Source: Paenibacillus sp. BK033
Lineage (GTDB): Bacteria; Bacillota; Bacilli; Paenibacillales; Paenibacillaceae
Assembly (NCBI RefSeq): GCF_004345425.1
Contig: NZ_SLVP01000013.1
Coordinates: 1 to 64,000 of the forward strand
Direction of reading: 5' to 3'
DNA length: 64,000 nucleotides
This document shows, one piece after another, positions 32,604-40,658 of the stretch. The position numbers and the translations under genes were made by a program. Below the pieces are notes generated by a model. The model ran no database searches. It was not told where the DNA came from and worked only from the letters and a program-made list of their open reading frames with translations. The number at the start of each line of letters is the position of its first letter. Position 1 is the first letter of the stretch.

Positions 32604-33509
32604 TTAAGGTAAAGCGACCCAATGTCCCGGGCTTGCTTCTCGCAGCACCGCAGCTTCTTCGGCGGCAGCATCCGGCTTATAGATGACCCGTTCAACCGAA
32701 GCGCGAGGATCCGGTACCGGAATAGCGGACAGCAGCGCCTTCGTATACGGATGAAGCGGATTGTCGTACAGCTCATCGCTGTCTGCAACCTCTACGAGCC
32801 GTCCGTGATACATCACGCCGATCCGGTCGGAAATATGCCGAACCATGGACAGGTCATGGGCGATAAACAAATAGGTCAGACCGAATTCAGCCTGTAAATC
32901 CTCAAGCATGTTAACAACCTGCGCTTGCACGGATACGTCGAGAGCCGAGATCGGCTCGTCGCAGACCACGAAGTCGGGGCGTACCGACAATGCGCGGGCA
33001 ATGGAGATCCGCTGGCGCTGGCCGCCGCTGAATTCATGCGGGTAGCGGTACAGATGCTCGCGCTTGAGTCCTACCTTTTCGAGCAGCGAAGCGATCACTT
33101 CCTTACGCTCCTCCGCATCCTTGTACAGGCCGTGAATATTCATCGGTTCGCCGATCAAATCCAGCACGCTCATGCCGGGGTTAAGCGAAGAGTAAGGATC
33201 CTGGAAAATCGACTGAATCCGCCGGCGGAACGGCTTCAGCTGCTTCTCGTTAAGCTTCGAGATATCCTGGCCGTCAAACTTGACCGTCCCGTCCGTGTAG
33301 TCGTACAGCCGCAGAATAGAACGGCCAACGGTGGATTTGCCGCTGCCGGATTCCCCAACAAGGCCAAACGTTTCGCCCTTGTTGATCTGGAAGCTTACGC
33401 CGTCAACGGCCTTCAGCACTTCCGAGGTGCGGCCCCAGGCATCGCGGCTCTTCACGAAATGCTTTTTCAGCTGCTGGACATCCACCAGCACTTTTTTATC
33501 CTCTAACAT
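32604..33509 (-). CDS. OppF/DppF-type peptide transporter ATPase
   Basis: This is a 301-residue ATPase of an oligopeptide/dipeptide importer. Walker A GESGSGKST, Q-loop SIFQDPYSSLNPGM, signature FSGGQRQR, Walker B FVVCDEPISALDVS and the switch His in IAHDLSMVRH are intact. The C-terminal HPYTKALLSAIPVPDP is the Opp-type extension. AGGGAGC lies 8 bases before the ATG at 33509, which overlaps the end of the OppD gene by 14 bp. It works with the paired ATPase, two permeases and binding protein upstream. Confidence 0.93.
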   Translation of the reverse strand: MLEDKKVLVDVQQLKKHFVKSRDAWGRTSEVLKAVDGVSFQINKGETFGLVGESGSGKSTVGRSILRLYDYTDGTVKFDGQDISKLNEKQLKPFRRRIQSIFQDPYSSLNPGMSVLDLIGEPMNIHGLYKDAEERKEVIASLLEKVGLKREHLYRYPHEFSGGQRQRISIARALSVRPDFVVCDEPISALDVSVQAQVVNMLEDLQAEFGLTYLFIAHDLSMVRHISDRIGVMYHGRLVEVADSDELYDNPLHPYTKALLSAIPVPDPRASVERVIYKPDAAAEEAAVLREASPGHWVALP

Positions 33510-34527
33510 GGGCAGCGCTCCCTTCAAGCTCCGGATTGCGCTCAAGTTCGGCCTGAACCTCCGCATCGTTCAGCCAGCAGAGGGCGCGATGGCCTTCGCC
33601 GATCTGGAAATGCGGCGGAAGCTCCGCGCATTTCGGCATCGCATGCGGGCAGCGATCCATAAACGGACAGCCCGGCGGCGGGTCGAGAAGATCCGGCGGA
33701 GAGCCTTCGATCGGAACCAGACGCTCGCGCGAGCCGCCTTGCCGCTGCGGTACCGAACGCAGCAGTCCCTGCGTGTACGGATGCTTCGAGTTATAGAAAA
33801 TATCCTCTACCGTGCCTTCTTCCATCACCATGCCGCCGTACATGACGATAACGCGGCTGCATACCTGCGCCACTACGCCAAGGTCGTGGGTAATAAGCGC
33901 GATAGAAGCGCTCGTCTTATCCTTTAATTCCTTCAGCAGATCGAGGATCTGCGCCTGAATGGTTACGTCGAGAGCCGTTGTCGGCTCGTCGGCGATAAGC
34001 AGCTCCGGCTGGCAGGATAACGCCATCGCGATCATCACGCGCTGACGCATGCCGCCGCTGAATTCATGCGGATACTGCTGGACGCGGCGCTCTGGCTCGT
34101 TGATGCCGACCTGGCGGAGCATCTCAATGGCTTCCTTCAGCGCGGCTTCCTTGCTTAGACCGCGATGCCGGCGGATAACCTCCGTCATCTGATCGCCAAT
34201 CTTTTTGACCGGATTAAGCGAGGTCATCGGATCCTGGAACACCATCGCGATCCGGTTGCCGCGGATTTGGCGCCATTTGCGCTCCGGCAAGCCGTTCAGC
34301 TTCTCGCCGGCAAAGGTAATGTCGCCGCTGATGATTTGTCCCGGAGGCGGAATCATCGCCATAATCGCTTTGGCGGTGACGCTCTTGCCGCTGCCGGATT
34401 CGCCAACGATGCCGATCGTCTCGCCTTGATCGATATGAAGGCTGACGCCGCGAACCGCTTTATTTTCTCCGCTGCGGGTATGGAATGATACTTGTAGGTT
34501 ATTGACGGTTAGCAGCCTGTCTGCCAT
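33496..34527 (-). CDS. OppD/DppD-type peptide transporter ATPase
   Basis: This is a 343-residue ATPase. Walker A GESGSGKSVT, Q-loop MVFQDPMTSLNPVK, signature FSGGMRQR, Walker B LLIADEPTTALDVT and His in ITHDLGVV are present. The C-terminal CPFMDRCPHAMPKC cysteine cluster is typical of OppD/DppD-type subunits, where it may bind an iron-sulfur centre. It follows the second permease gene by 36 bp and overlaps the next ATPase. Confidence 0.93.
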   Translation of the reverse strand: MADRLLTVNNLQVSFHTRSGENKAVRGVSLHIDQGETIGIVGESGSGKSVTAKAIMAMIPPPGQIISGDITFAGEKLNGLPERKWRQIRGNRIAMVFQDPMTSLNPVKKIGDQMTEVIRRHRGLSKEAALKEAIEMLRQVGINEPERRVQQYPHEFSGGMRQRVMIAMALSCQPELLIADEPTTALDVTIQAQILDLLKELKDKTSASIALITHDLGVVAQVCSRVIVMYGGMVMEEGTVEDIFYNSKHPYTQGLLRSVPQRQGGSRERLVPIEGSPPDLLDPPPGCPFMDRCPHAMPKCAELPPHFQIGEGHRALCWLNDAEVQAELERNPELEGSAAHVRG

Positions 34528-34563
34528 CTAACGTTCACTCCTTTCGGAAGGGGATCCCTTCGA

Positions 34564-35409
34564 TTACCGCTTGCCAAGCTTCGGTTCGAAGCCAACGCGC
34601 AGGATATCGCCTAGAATATTAAAGCTGAGCACCGTCAGCAGAATGAATAAACCCGGGAATAACGCAAGGTAAGGCGCTTGCGCGATATAGCCCTGCGCAT
34701 TGTTCAGCATGCTTCCCCATGTCGCGTTTGGAGCCTGCACCCCGAATCCGAGGAAGCTGAGCGAAGATTCCATCATAATTGCGGATGCCACGTTGTTCGT
34801 TGCGGCAACTATAATGACCGGAACCAGGCTCGGGAAGATATGACGGAAAATAATACCCAAATGATTCTGACCGGAGGCCTTCGCATACAGCACGTACTCG
34901 CGCTCCAGAATCGTCATCGTCTCGGCCCGTATGATGCGGGACATGTTCATCCACATCAGAAGTCCGATAATGAGGACGATACTGGTCAGGTTCGGCTTCA
35001 GGAAGACGCTGAGCAGGAGCATGACCAGGAAGGTCGGAATCGACAAAATGACTTCGAGCAGACGCATCAGCAGGTTATCGATCCAGCCGCCGAAGTAGCC
35101 GCTGACAACCCCGACGATCGTGCCGATCGTGGTTGCCAGAACCATGGCCGAGAAGCCGACCATCAGGGAGACGCGTCCGCCGTACAAGGCACGGGCGAAG
35201 TAATCGCGGCCGTAGTCGTCGGTTCCGAACCAGTGCGCGGAGCTAGGCGGCTTTAGGCGCTGCAAAGCATCCAGAGCATTGGGATCTTTGGGGGAGAGAA
35301 AAGCGAAGATCGCTCCCAGTATGAAAATAACGAGAATCGCGATTGCGACGATCCCCATTTTGCTTCGAACGAGCTCGAGGCCCGCATTTCGCCATTTGGT
35401 CCGATTCAT
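34564..35409 (-). CDS. DppC/OppC-type peptide transporter permease
   Basis: This is a 281-residue inner-membrane permease with an N-terminal TM (about 19-40) and five more helices. The EAA-type coupling loop is AKASGQNHLGIIFRHIFPSLVP. The ligand channel motif is GTDDYGRDYFARALYGGRVSLMVG, the usual DppC start after TM1. GAGGTGAG precedes the ATG at 35409. It begins 4 bp after the stop of the upstream permease gene, so the two are coupled. Confidence 0.92.
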   Translation of the reverse strand: MNRTKWRNAGLELVRSKMGIVAIAILVIFILGAIFAFLSPKDPNALDALQRLKPPSSAHWFGTDDYGRDYFARALYGGRVSLMVGFSAMVLATTIGTIVGVVSGYFGGWIDNLLMRLLEVILSIPTFLVMLLLSVFLKPNLTSIVLIIGLLMWMNMSRIIRAETMTILEREYVLYAKASGQNHLGIIFRHIFPSLVPVIIVAATNNVASAIMMESSLSFLGFGVQAPNATWGSMLNNAQGYIAQAPYLALFPGLFILLTVLSFNILGDILRVGFEPKLGKR

Positions 35410-35413
35410 GAGC

Positions 35414-36364
35414 TCACCTCGTTGATTTGATTCTCGGATCGGCGAATCCGTATAAAATATCCGCAAGCAAGTTGCCGATGATCAGGAACAAGGCGGAGAA
35501 CAGCGTAATGCCCATAATAACGGGATAATCCATCCCCTTGACGGCCGTCATGCCAAGCGAGCCGATACCCGGCCAGGAAAAGACGGTTTCCGTCACGATT
35601 GCGCCGGTAACCAGATCCGCCATGGACATGCCGAGCAGCGTAATAACCGGCAGCAGAACATGCTTCATGACGTGGCGGAACAGCACTTGCCGGCGAGAAG
35701 CGCCAAACGCGTATTGAATCTGAACGTAATCTTCCTTCAGCTGGCCGATCGTACTGGAGCGGATGTACCGCACGTAGACGGACAGGAAGCCGAAGGCAAG
35801 AACGACGCATGGCAGAATGCCGTGCTTGATGACATCCCACGCCGAATGGACGCCAATCGTCCGCATGCCCATAATCGGAAGCCAATGCAGCTCAATCGCA
35901 AATAAATAGATAAGTAAAATAGCCAGGTAGAACAGGGGGACCGAGATACCGATATACGAGATCATGTTAATAATCTTGTCCTGCCAGCGATTACGGTTCG
36001 CTCCGGCAGTCAGGCCAAGCGGAATAGCAATCAGGACGGACAGGGCGATGGCGCTGCCCATCAGTCCCGCGGTTGCGGGCAGACGGTCCAGGATCTGATC
36101 CATTACCGGCTGGTGATTGACGAGCGAATAGCCCAGATTGCCTTGGAACAGCTCTTTGAGCCACAATAAATATTGAATGTAAGCAGGCTTGTCGAGCCCG
36201 AGATTATGACGGATGCGTTCAATATCCTCGGGATGCATGTTTGGCGTCACGAAGGATAGAACAGGGTCTCCAGGAGCCAGCTTGATTAAGGCAAAGCAGG
36301 CGATCGAGACGAAGAGCAAGAGCGGAATCGTCTGCAGTAAGCGTCTAGCGATGAGTTGTCTCAT
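35414..36364 (-). CDS. DppB/OppB-type peptide transporter permease
   Basis: This is a 316-residue permease with six TMs. TM1 reads LLQTIPLLLFVSIACFALIK, followed by PGDPV; the EAA coupling loop is YAFGASRRQVLFRHVMKHVLLP; and TETVFSWPGIGSLGMTAV is family-typical. AGGAGA lies 8 bases before the ATG at 36364. A terminator-like hairpin lies between the binding-protein gene and this one. Confidence 0.92.
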   Translation of the reverse strand: MRQLIARRLLQTIPLLLFVSIACFALIKLAPGDPVLSFVTPNMHPEDIERIRHNLGLDKPAYIQYLLWLKELFQGNLGYSLVNHQPVMDQILDRLPATAGLMGSAIALSVLIAIPLGLTAGANRNRWQDKIINMISYIGISVPLFYLAILLIYLFAIELHWLPIMGMRTIGVHSAWDVIKHGILPCVVLAFGFLSVYVRYIRSSTIGQLKEDYVQIQYAFGASRRQVLFRHVMKHVLLPVITLLGMSMADLVTGAIVTETVFSWPGIGSLGMTAVKGMDYPVIMGITLFSALFLIIGNLLADILYGFADPRIKSTR

Positions 36365-36390
36365 GCGATTGTCTCCTATGCTGTTTACGG

Positions 36391-36442
36391 CAAAAAATAA
36401 TACCCCCAATGTCATTAAGTTAGAGCTTAATGACATTGGGGT
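36391..36442 (-). terminator. Intercistronic partial terminator before permease gene
   Basis: CCCCAATGTCATTAAG pairs with CTTAATGACATTGGGG (arms at about 36404-36419 and 36426-36441). On the minus strand it is followed by TATTATTTTTTG. It lies after the binding-protein gene and 27 bp before the first permease gene, so it may let only a fraction of transcripts continue, giving excess binding protein. Confidence 0.75.
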
Positions 36443-36488
36443 AGCCTGAGCTATTTTTGCCTATTCCATATTTAATTCTTTTGAAAAA

Positions 36489-38105
36489 TCATTTCATGTA
36501 CAGCTTGGACGGATCTTCGAAGATAACGACCGGTTTCAGAACGGCTTCATTCAGGCCGCCGAAACGTTTGTCGATCGCAACGATTGTTTTGGTGTAACCG
36601 ACAGGGTAGATAACGGCGTCATCCGCGATAATTTTTTGCAGCTGCTGATAAGCTTCGCCGCGTTTCGTTGCGTCAGCTTCGCCGGCGCCTTGGTCGAACA
36701 GCTTGTCTACTTCAGGGTTGGAGTAGCGAGCATAGTTGGAGTTCGAGCCTGTTGTGTAAAGAATACGGTAAGCGTCCGGATCATAACCCATGATGTAGCC
36801 GGCATAGGACAGCTCGTAGTCTTTCGATTTAAGGTCCGTGAACTTCTGGCCGTACGCGGAAGCGTCCATGCTTTGCAGTTCAACCGTGATGCCAACGGCC
36901 TTCAGCTTTTGCTGAATGTACAAGGAAGCCGCTTCTTGCGCTTTGTTGCCGCTCGATACGATGAAGCGGAGCTTCAGGTTGCTTTCGCCGGCGGAAGCCA
37001 GCAGTTCTTTTGCTTTATTTACATCGTTGTCGTACGAAGGAACGTCGTTGGTTTGGAACAGGCCATCCGGCGTTACGAACGATTTGGCAGGGTCTGCGTA
37101 TTCGCTCGAGCCGTATACCGTCTGGATCAGCTCATCGCGGTTCAGAGCGTAAGAGATCGCTTGACGAACTTCTTTTTTCTTCAGGGCGCCAGTGTCGCTG
37201 TCTTCATTGAAGAGCAGGTAAGCCAGACGGCCTTCGGAGTAAGCTTGAATATCGAAGTTGCCGGTGCTTTCGATGGTGGATACGTCCTGCGGATCCAGGT
37301 ATTTCACGTTGATTTCGCCGTTCTGCAGAGCCAGGTTGGCTGCATTGGCATCCTTCGCGATACGGTAAGTGATCGAATCCAGATGCGGCTTGCCGCCGAA
37401 GTAGTTATCGAAACGCTCAAGCGTTACGTACTCGCCTGTTTTGTACTCTTTGAACTTGAATGCGCCGGAACCGACCGGTGCGTTGTTTTTCGTGCTTTTC
37501 TCGATATTCGCTTCGCCTTCGAAAATATGCTTAGGAATAGGAGTCAATTGCACGAGAGTTGCCTCGAACGCCGGGTTTACTTGCGGAAGCTTAAATTCAA
37601 CCGTTGTGTCGTCAACCTTAACCGCTTTGATCGGCTTACCATTAAGGATCAGGTTTTCGCGGAAGAAGCTGTTTTGTTTCTCGTCGAGAATCGTATCGAA
37701 CGTGAAGACAACGTCGTCCGCCGTCAGCGGTTGCCCGTCATGCCATGTCAGGCCGCTTTTCAGCTTCAGGGTATAAGTCAGGTTGTCAGCCGAAGGCTCA
37801 AGGCTGTCGGCCAGGTAGAAGGTTTTCTTGCCGTTGTTCACTTGGAACAGCGGAGCGTAGAGAGCTTGGTCGATTGTCAGGCTGACGCGGTCGCCTGCGT
37901 AAATCGGGTTAAGAACGACAGGGTCGGCTTGTACGCCCAGAATCAGGTTGCCGCCGTCCTTCGCTTGATCGGCTGCCGCCGTATTCGAAGGGGATGCCGA
38001 AGAATTGTTTCCTGCAGTGTTGCCGCCGTTGTTGTTGCCGCTGCAAGCACTGATGATTACTGTTAGAATAATGAGGGTAAGTAAAGCGGGAATGCTTTTG
38101 CGCAT
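36489..38105 (-). CDS. Peptide ABC transporter substrate-binding lipoprotein
   Basis: This is a 538-residue lipoprotein of the family 5 (peptide/nickel) binding proteins. Signal peptide with lipobox IISAC (Cys21), then an Asn/Ser-rich linker (22-45). Family motifs include ADSLEPSADNLTYTLKLKSGLTWHDGQPLTADDVVFTFD. The first gene of a five-or-six-gene importer operon. The promoter lies upstream at about 38148-38176. Specificity for peptides, opines or other substrates is not deducible from sequence. Confidence 0.92.
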   Translation of the reverse strand: MRKSIPALLTLIILTVIISACSGNNNGGNTAGNNSSASPSNTAAADQAKDGGNLILGVQADPVVLNPIYAGDRVSLTIDQALYAPLFQVNNGKKTFYLADSLEPSADNLTYTLKLKSGLTWHDGQPLTADDVVFTFDTILDEKQNSFFRENLILNGKPIKAVKVDDTTVEFKLPQVNPAFEATLVQLTPIPKHIFEGEANIEKSTKNNAPVGSGAFKFKEYKTGEYVTLERFDNYFGGKPHLDSITYRIAKDANAANLALQNGEINVKYLDPQDVSTIESTGNFDIQAYSEGRLAYLLFNEDSDTGALKKKEVRQAISYALNRDELIQTVYGSSEYADPAKSFVTPDGLFQTNDVPSYDNDVNKAKELLASAGESNLKLRFIVSSGNKAQEAASLYIQQKLKAVGITVELQSMDASAYGQKFTDLKSKDYELSYAGYIMGYDPDAYRILYTTGSNSNYARYSNPEVDKLFDQGAGEADATKRGEAYQQLQKIIADDAVIYPVGYTKTIVAIDKRFGGLNEAVLKPVVIFEDPSKLYMK

Positions 38106-38147
38106 GTTTCTATCCTCCAGTTTGTCTGTGGTGTTCTAATGTATTAT

Positions 38148-38176
38148 ATAATACATCGGATTACTCGGAATTACAA
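38148..38176 (-). promoter_or_regulatory. Promoter of minus-strand peptide transporter operon
   Basis: On the minus strand, TTGTAA (38176-38171), a 17-bp spacer and TATTAT (38153-38148) form a sigma-A-type promoter for the operon starting at 38105. The -10 box lies within the palindrome GTATTATATAATAC. Confidence 0.55.
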
Positions 38177-38521
38177 TCTTTAAATTTCCACAACTCAAAT
38201 TTTCAAAATCAAAAATTTAGTTTGGCAATAAATCCTTCCATTAAGCGAGGTCGCTCATCGTGAATAAGCTTCGATAAAGGATTTATTATATTTCTCTCAT
38301 TATGCTCCAAAATGCTGGAACTGTCGATGCAAGAAACCTCCTGTTATTCCTGGATATGACAAGGTTTCCCTAATGCTGGGTGATGTTATTCAGAAATTTA
38401 ATGTAACCTTTACAACGGCTCCAACGTTTGTAATAACGAGCAATGCTTGCGAAGCAAGCTTTGGGCAAGTGATAGGGGTTAGTCAATTAAAAAAGAGCAA
38501 TTTCCTTTTAGGAGGTAAAGT
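38177..38521. other. Intergenic region between divergent operons
   Basis: No gene is seen here. It holds a perfect 11-bp inverted repeat, AATAAATCCTT at 38227-38237 and its complement at 38277-38287, with a 39-bp loop, and a small hairpin GCTTGC-GAA-GCAAGC at 38445-38459. The rest is AT-rich, and the lipoprotein ribosome binding site TTAGGAGG is near 38510. Confidence 0.6.
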
Positions 38522-39409
38522 ATGAAAAACAAGAGCATCACAACGAAATGGACCATTCTGCTGAGCAGCACAGTGCTGGCGGCCTGTCTATTATCGGCCT
38601 GCAACAACAATAACTCGAATACGAATGCGAACTCTTCGCCAAGTCCAACGGTATCGGCATCGCCAACCCCGTCGGAATCTGCTTCGCCTGAGGTTGCAAC
38701 CAAACAAGGCAAAGGTGAATTTGTCGGCTTGGCCGATTCTCATACGGTTGAGATCACGGTGAACGGCGAATCGGCGGCTTACCAGCTGGGGGAAGGAACG
38801 GACAGCGCGGTGGCTGCCCTTAAAGAAGGCGATAACGTAAGCTTCGAGTATACGGAAGCGGCTATCGAGGGCGACGCGACGGCCAAGCTGCTCACGATCA
38901 CCAAGATCGAGAAGATGGAGAAGTCGGCTGAAGACATGCCGGCGCAAGAGCTTCCTGCGACAAAGGATTTCAAGCTCCAGCTCGAAGGCAATGAAGAGAC
39001 GCGCACCGGTACGCTTGCCAAGGGCGACGGCTATGCGCTCTACATCTTCGAGCAGTTCAAGTTCGACGCGGCTGCTAACAAGCTGATCATGAATGTAGAC
39101 AACAACTATTATGTAGAGATCAGCAAGCTGCCGGAAGGATTCAAGCTGGACGATGTGAAGACGGATGCGGAGAAAGAGCTCAAAGCCGTAGGCGATGTGC
39201 AGACGATGGATCCGAAGGAAGTCAATTCCATGATCGGCGGCGTCGACCTGATGGTCATTGGCCGCAGCGATAAGCTGACGAAGGAAGTTATCGTGAAAAC
39301 GGTAGACGGCGCAAGCTTCCTGTTTAAAGTGAACATGCCGGTAGGCGAGCCGAGTGAAGGCTTCGGACCGCTGGCGTTTGCCTCGATGGGTTCAATTGCG
39401 GCGCAATAA
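38522..39409 (+). CDS. Secreted lipoprotein of unknown function
   Basis: This is a 295-residue lipoprotein: signal peptide with lipobox LLSAC (Cys27), a low-complexity Asn/Ser/Pro/Thr linker (28-60), then a beta-rich module (KGEFVGLADSHTVEITVNGE ... YQLGEGTDSAVAALKEGD) and a C-terminal module (about 130-290). The first module is a small barrel-like domain common in Paenibacillus lipoproteins. No enzyme motifs are seen. AGGAGG precedes the ATG. It sits between two peptide transporter operons, but a link is not shown. Confidence 0.7.
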   Translation: MKNKSITTKWTILLSSTVLAACLLSACNNNNSNTNANSSPSPTVSASPTPSESASPEVATKQGKGEFVGLADSHTVEITVNGESAAYQLGEGTDSAVAALKEGDNVSFEYTEAAIEGDATAKLLTITKIEKMEKSAEDMPAQELPATKDFKLQLEGNEETRTGTLAKGDGYALYIFEQFKFDAAANKLIMNVDNNYYVEISKLPEGFKLDDVKTDAEKELKAVGDVQTMDPKEVNSMIGGVDLMVIGRSDKLTKEVIVKTVDGASFLFKVNMPVGEPSEGFGPLAFASMGSIAAQ

Positions 39410-39424
39410 GGGTAATAGGATAGG

Positions 39425-39466
39425 AACAGCCTCCGGGGAGCTTAGCGCTCTTCGGGGGCTGTTTTT
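39425..39466 (+). terminator. Rho-independent terminator after lipoprotein gene
   Basis: AACAGCCTCCGGGGAGC pairs with GCTCTTCGGGGGCTGTT (near-perfect) and is followed by a T run. A sister hairpin with the same CTCTTCGGGGGCTGTTT core follows the sugar-binding protein at 53468-53505. Confidence 0.88.
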
Positions 39467-39546
39467 AAGTTGCAATCGCATTCATTTCCGTGTAGAATAC
39501 GCCCAAGTTAAGGTATAATGACCTAGGAAGTGAAGGGGGGGTGTGG

Positions 39547-40455
39547 ATGGAATATCAAATAGACATCGATTTTAAGCCGCTGAACGAAGCGATCAGCAGT
39601 TTGCATACCTATATTTGCCGGAAATCGCATAAGAAGCTTGATCTTTCGGCAAGCTGGGCACAGGAAACGCGTGCTAGGCTTACGCCGGAACTTGCTAATT
39701 GGCTGGACGAGCTTTCTATTGACCAGGAGTGGAAATTTGCGTTTCTGCTTGTTTATTTGAGTCCGGAGGCTGATGTTCCCGGCTTTGTGAATTGGCTCTC
39801 TAAACAAAGCACAGGTGAGCTGTATGAAAGGATGTCACCCTACAGCAGCAGTTTTCCCGTAGACATGAATGCTTTTAAAGCTAAGCTCCTGAAGCTGTTC
39901 ACTCTATGGCAGAACCAATACTTCGAGGGGATCAGCCCGGAAATATTGAGGAGCCTGGAGGAAGTTGCGGCGGAGAGAAGAGCGGTCCAATCCACTACTC
40001 CGGCCTGGCAGTTCGTGGACGAGACAACGAATGGACTTATATTTGAACCTATAACGGATCTTAATAAGCTTGTTCTGATTCCTCAGTATCATTTTCAGCC
40101 TATCAATATCGTATCGCACTTTAATCAGCTAACGCTTTGCTACTACTCCGCGAGAGTGGATCTTAGCGATGACGATTTCATGTCAGCCCATGATTATCGG
40201 ATATTAAGAAGTCTGGGAGAGAAGAGCAGGCTGAAGATTCTGCGTTACCTGCATCAAGGACCGCGGACTTTCATCGAGATACATCGTTATCTAAAGCTAT
40301 CCAAGGGGATCACGCACGATCATATCTCCAAGCTGCGCAGCGCGGGACTGATTCATGCTCATTTCGAAGGCGAGAACCTGACGCTATACAGCTTGCGTGC
40401 CGGTGCTCTTGATCGGTTGCAGCATGTGATTATGGATTATATAACCGGTAATTAG
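39547..40455 (+). CDS. ArsR-like winged-helix transcriptional regulator
   Basis: This is a 302-residue regulator. The N-terminal 215 residues form an unclassified helical domain. The C-terminus (about 218-300) is a winged helix: YRILRSLGEKSRLKILRYLHQG, TFIEIHRYLKLSKGITHDHISKLRSAGLI. AAGGGGGG lies 5 bases before the ATG at 39547. It lies immediately upstream of and co-oriented with the plus-strand peptide transporter operon, so it is a candidate regulator of it. A terminator separates it from that operon. Family members with this layout have no well-known ligand. Confidence 0.75.
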   Translation: MEYQIDIDFKPLNEAISSLHTYICRKSHKKLDLSASWAQETRARLTPELANWLDELSIDQEWKFAFLLVYLSPEADVPGFVNWLSKQSTGELYERMSPYSSSFPVDMNAFKAKLLKLFTLWQNQYFEGISPEILRSLEEVAAERRAVQSTTPAWQFVDETTNGLIFEPITDLNKLVLIPQYHFQPINIVSHFNQLTLCYYSARVDLSDDDFMSAHDYRILRSLGEKSRLKILRYLHQGPRTFIEIHRYLKLSKGITHDHISKLRSAGLIHAHFEGENLTLYSLRAGALDRLQHVIMDYITGN

Positions 40456-40465
40456 CGAAATTTAT

Positions 40466-40505
40466 AATGCCGCTTTCCCTAACTGGGGGAAGGCGGCATT
40501 TTTGT
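40466..40505 (+). terminator. Rho-independent terminator after regulator gene
   Basis: AATGCCGC-CTTTCCC pairs with GGGGAAGGCGGCATT and is followed by TTTTT, between the winged-helix regulator gene and the next operon. Confidence 0.88.
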
Positions 40506-40551
40506 TATTTACTTTATTTCTTTTTTGGAAGAAATATTTTTTAGTTCTCTC

Positions 40552-40580
40552 TTTACAGAACTGTCTCAGGTTTCTATAAT
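40552..40580 (+). promoter_or_regulatory. Sigma-A promoter of plus-strand peptide transporter operon
   Basis: TTTACA (40552-40557), a 17-bp spacer and TATAAT (40575-40580) form a near-consensus promoter 79 bp before the binding-protein start. An imperfect AGTTCTCTCTTTACAGAACT dyad overlaps the -35 box. Confidence 0.75.
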
Positions 40581-40658
40581 AGGGACTAACGATTCCAATT
40601 CATAGTTCTTTAATCGGAATTAAGAGGAGACTCTATTGTACATTATGGGAGGGTATTT

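Noticed and set aside
36636..38066. A 476-codon plus-strand open frame opposite the peptide-binding protein gene
   Set aside because: It mirrors the real minus-strand gene, is rich in Val/Arg/Phe, and has no ribosome binding site or motifs.
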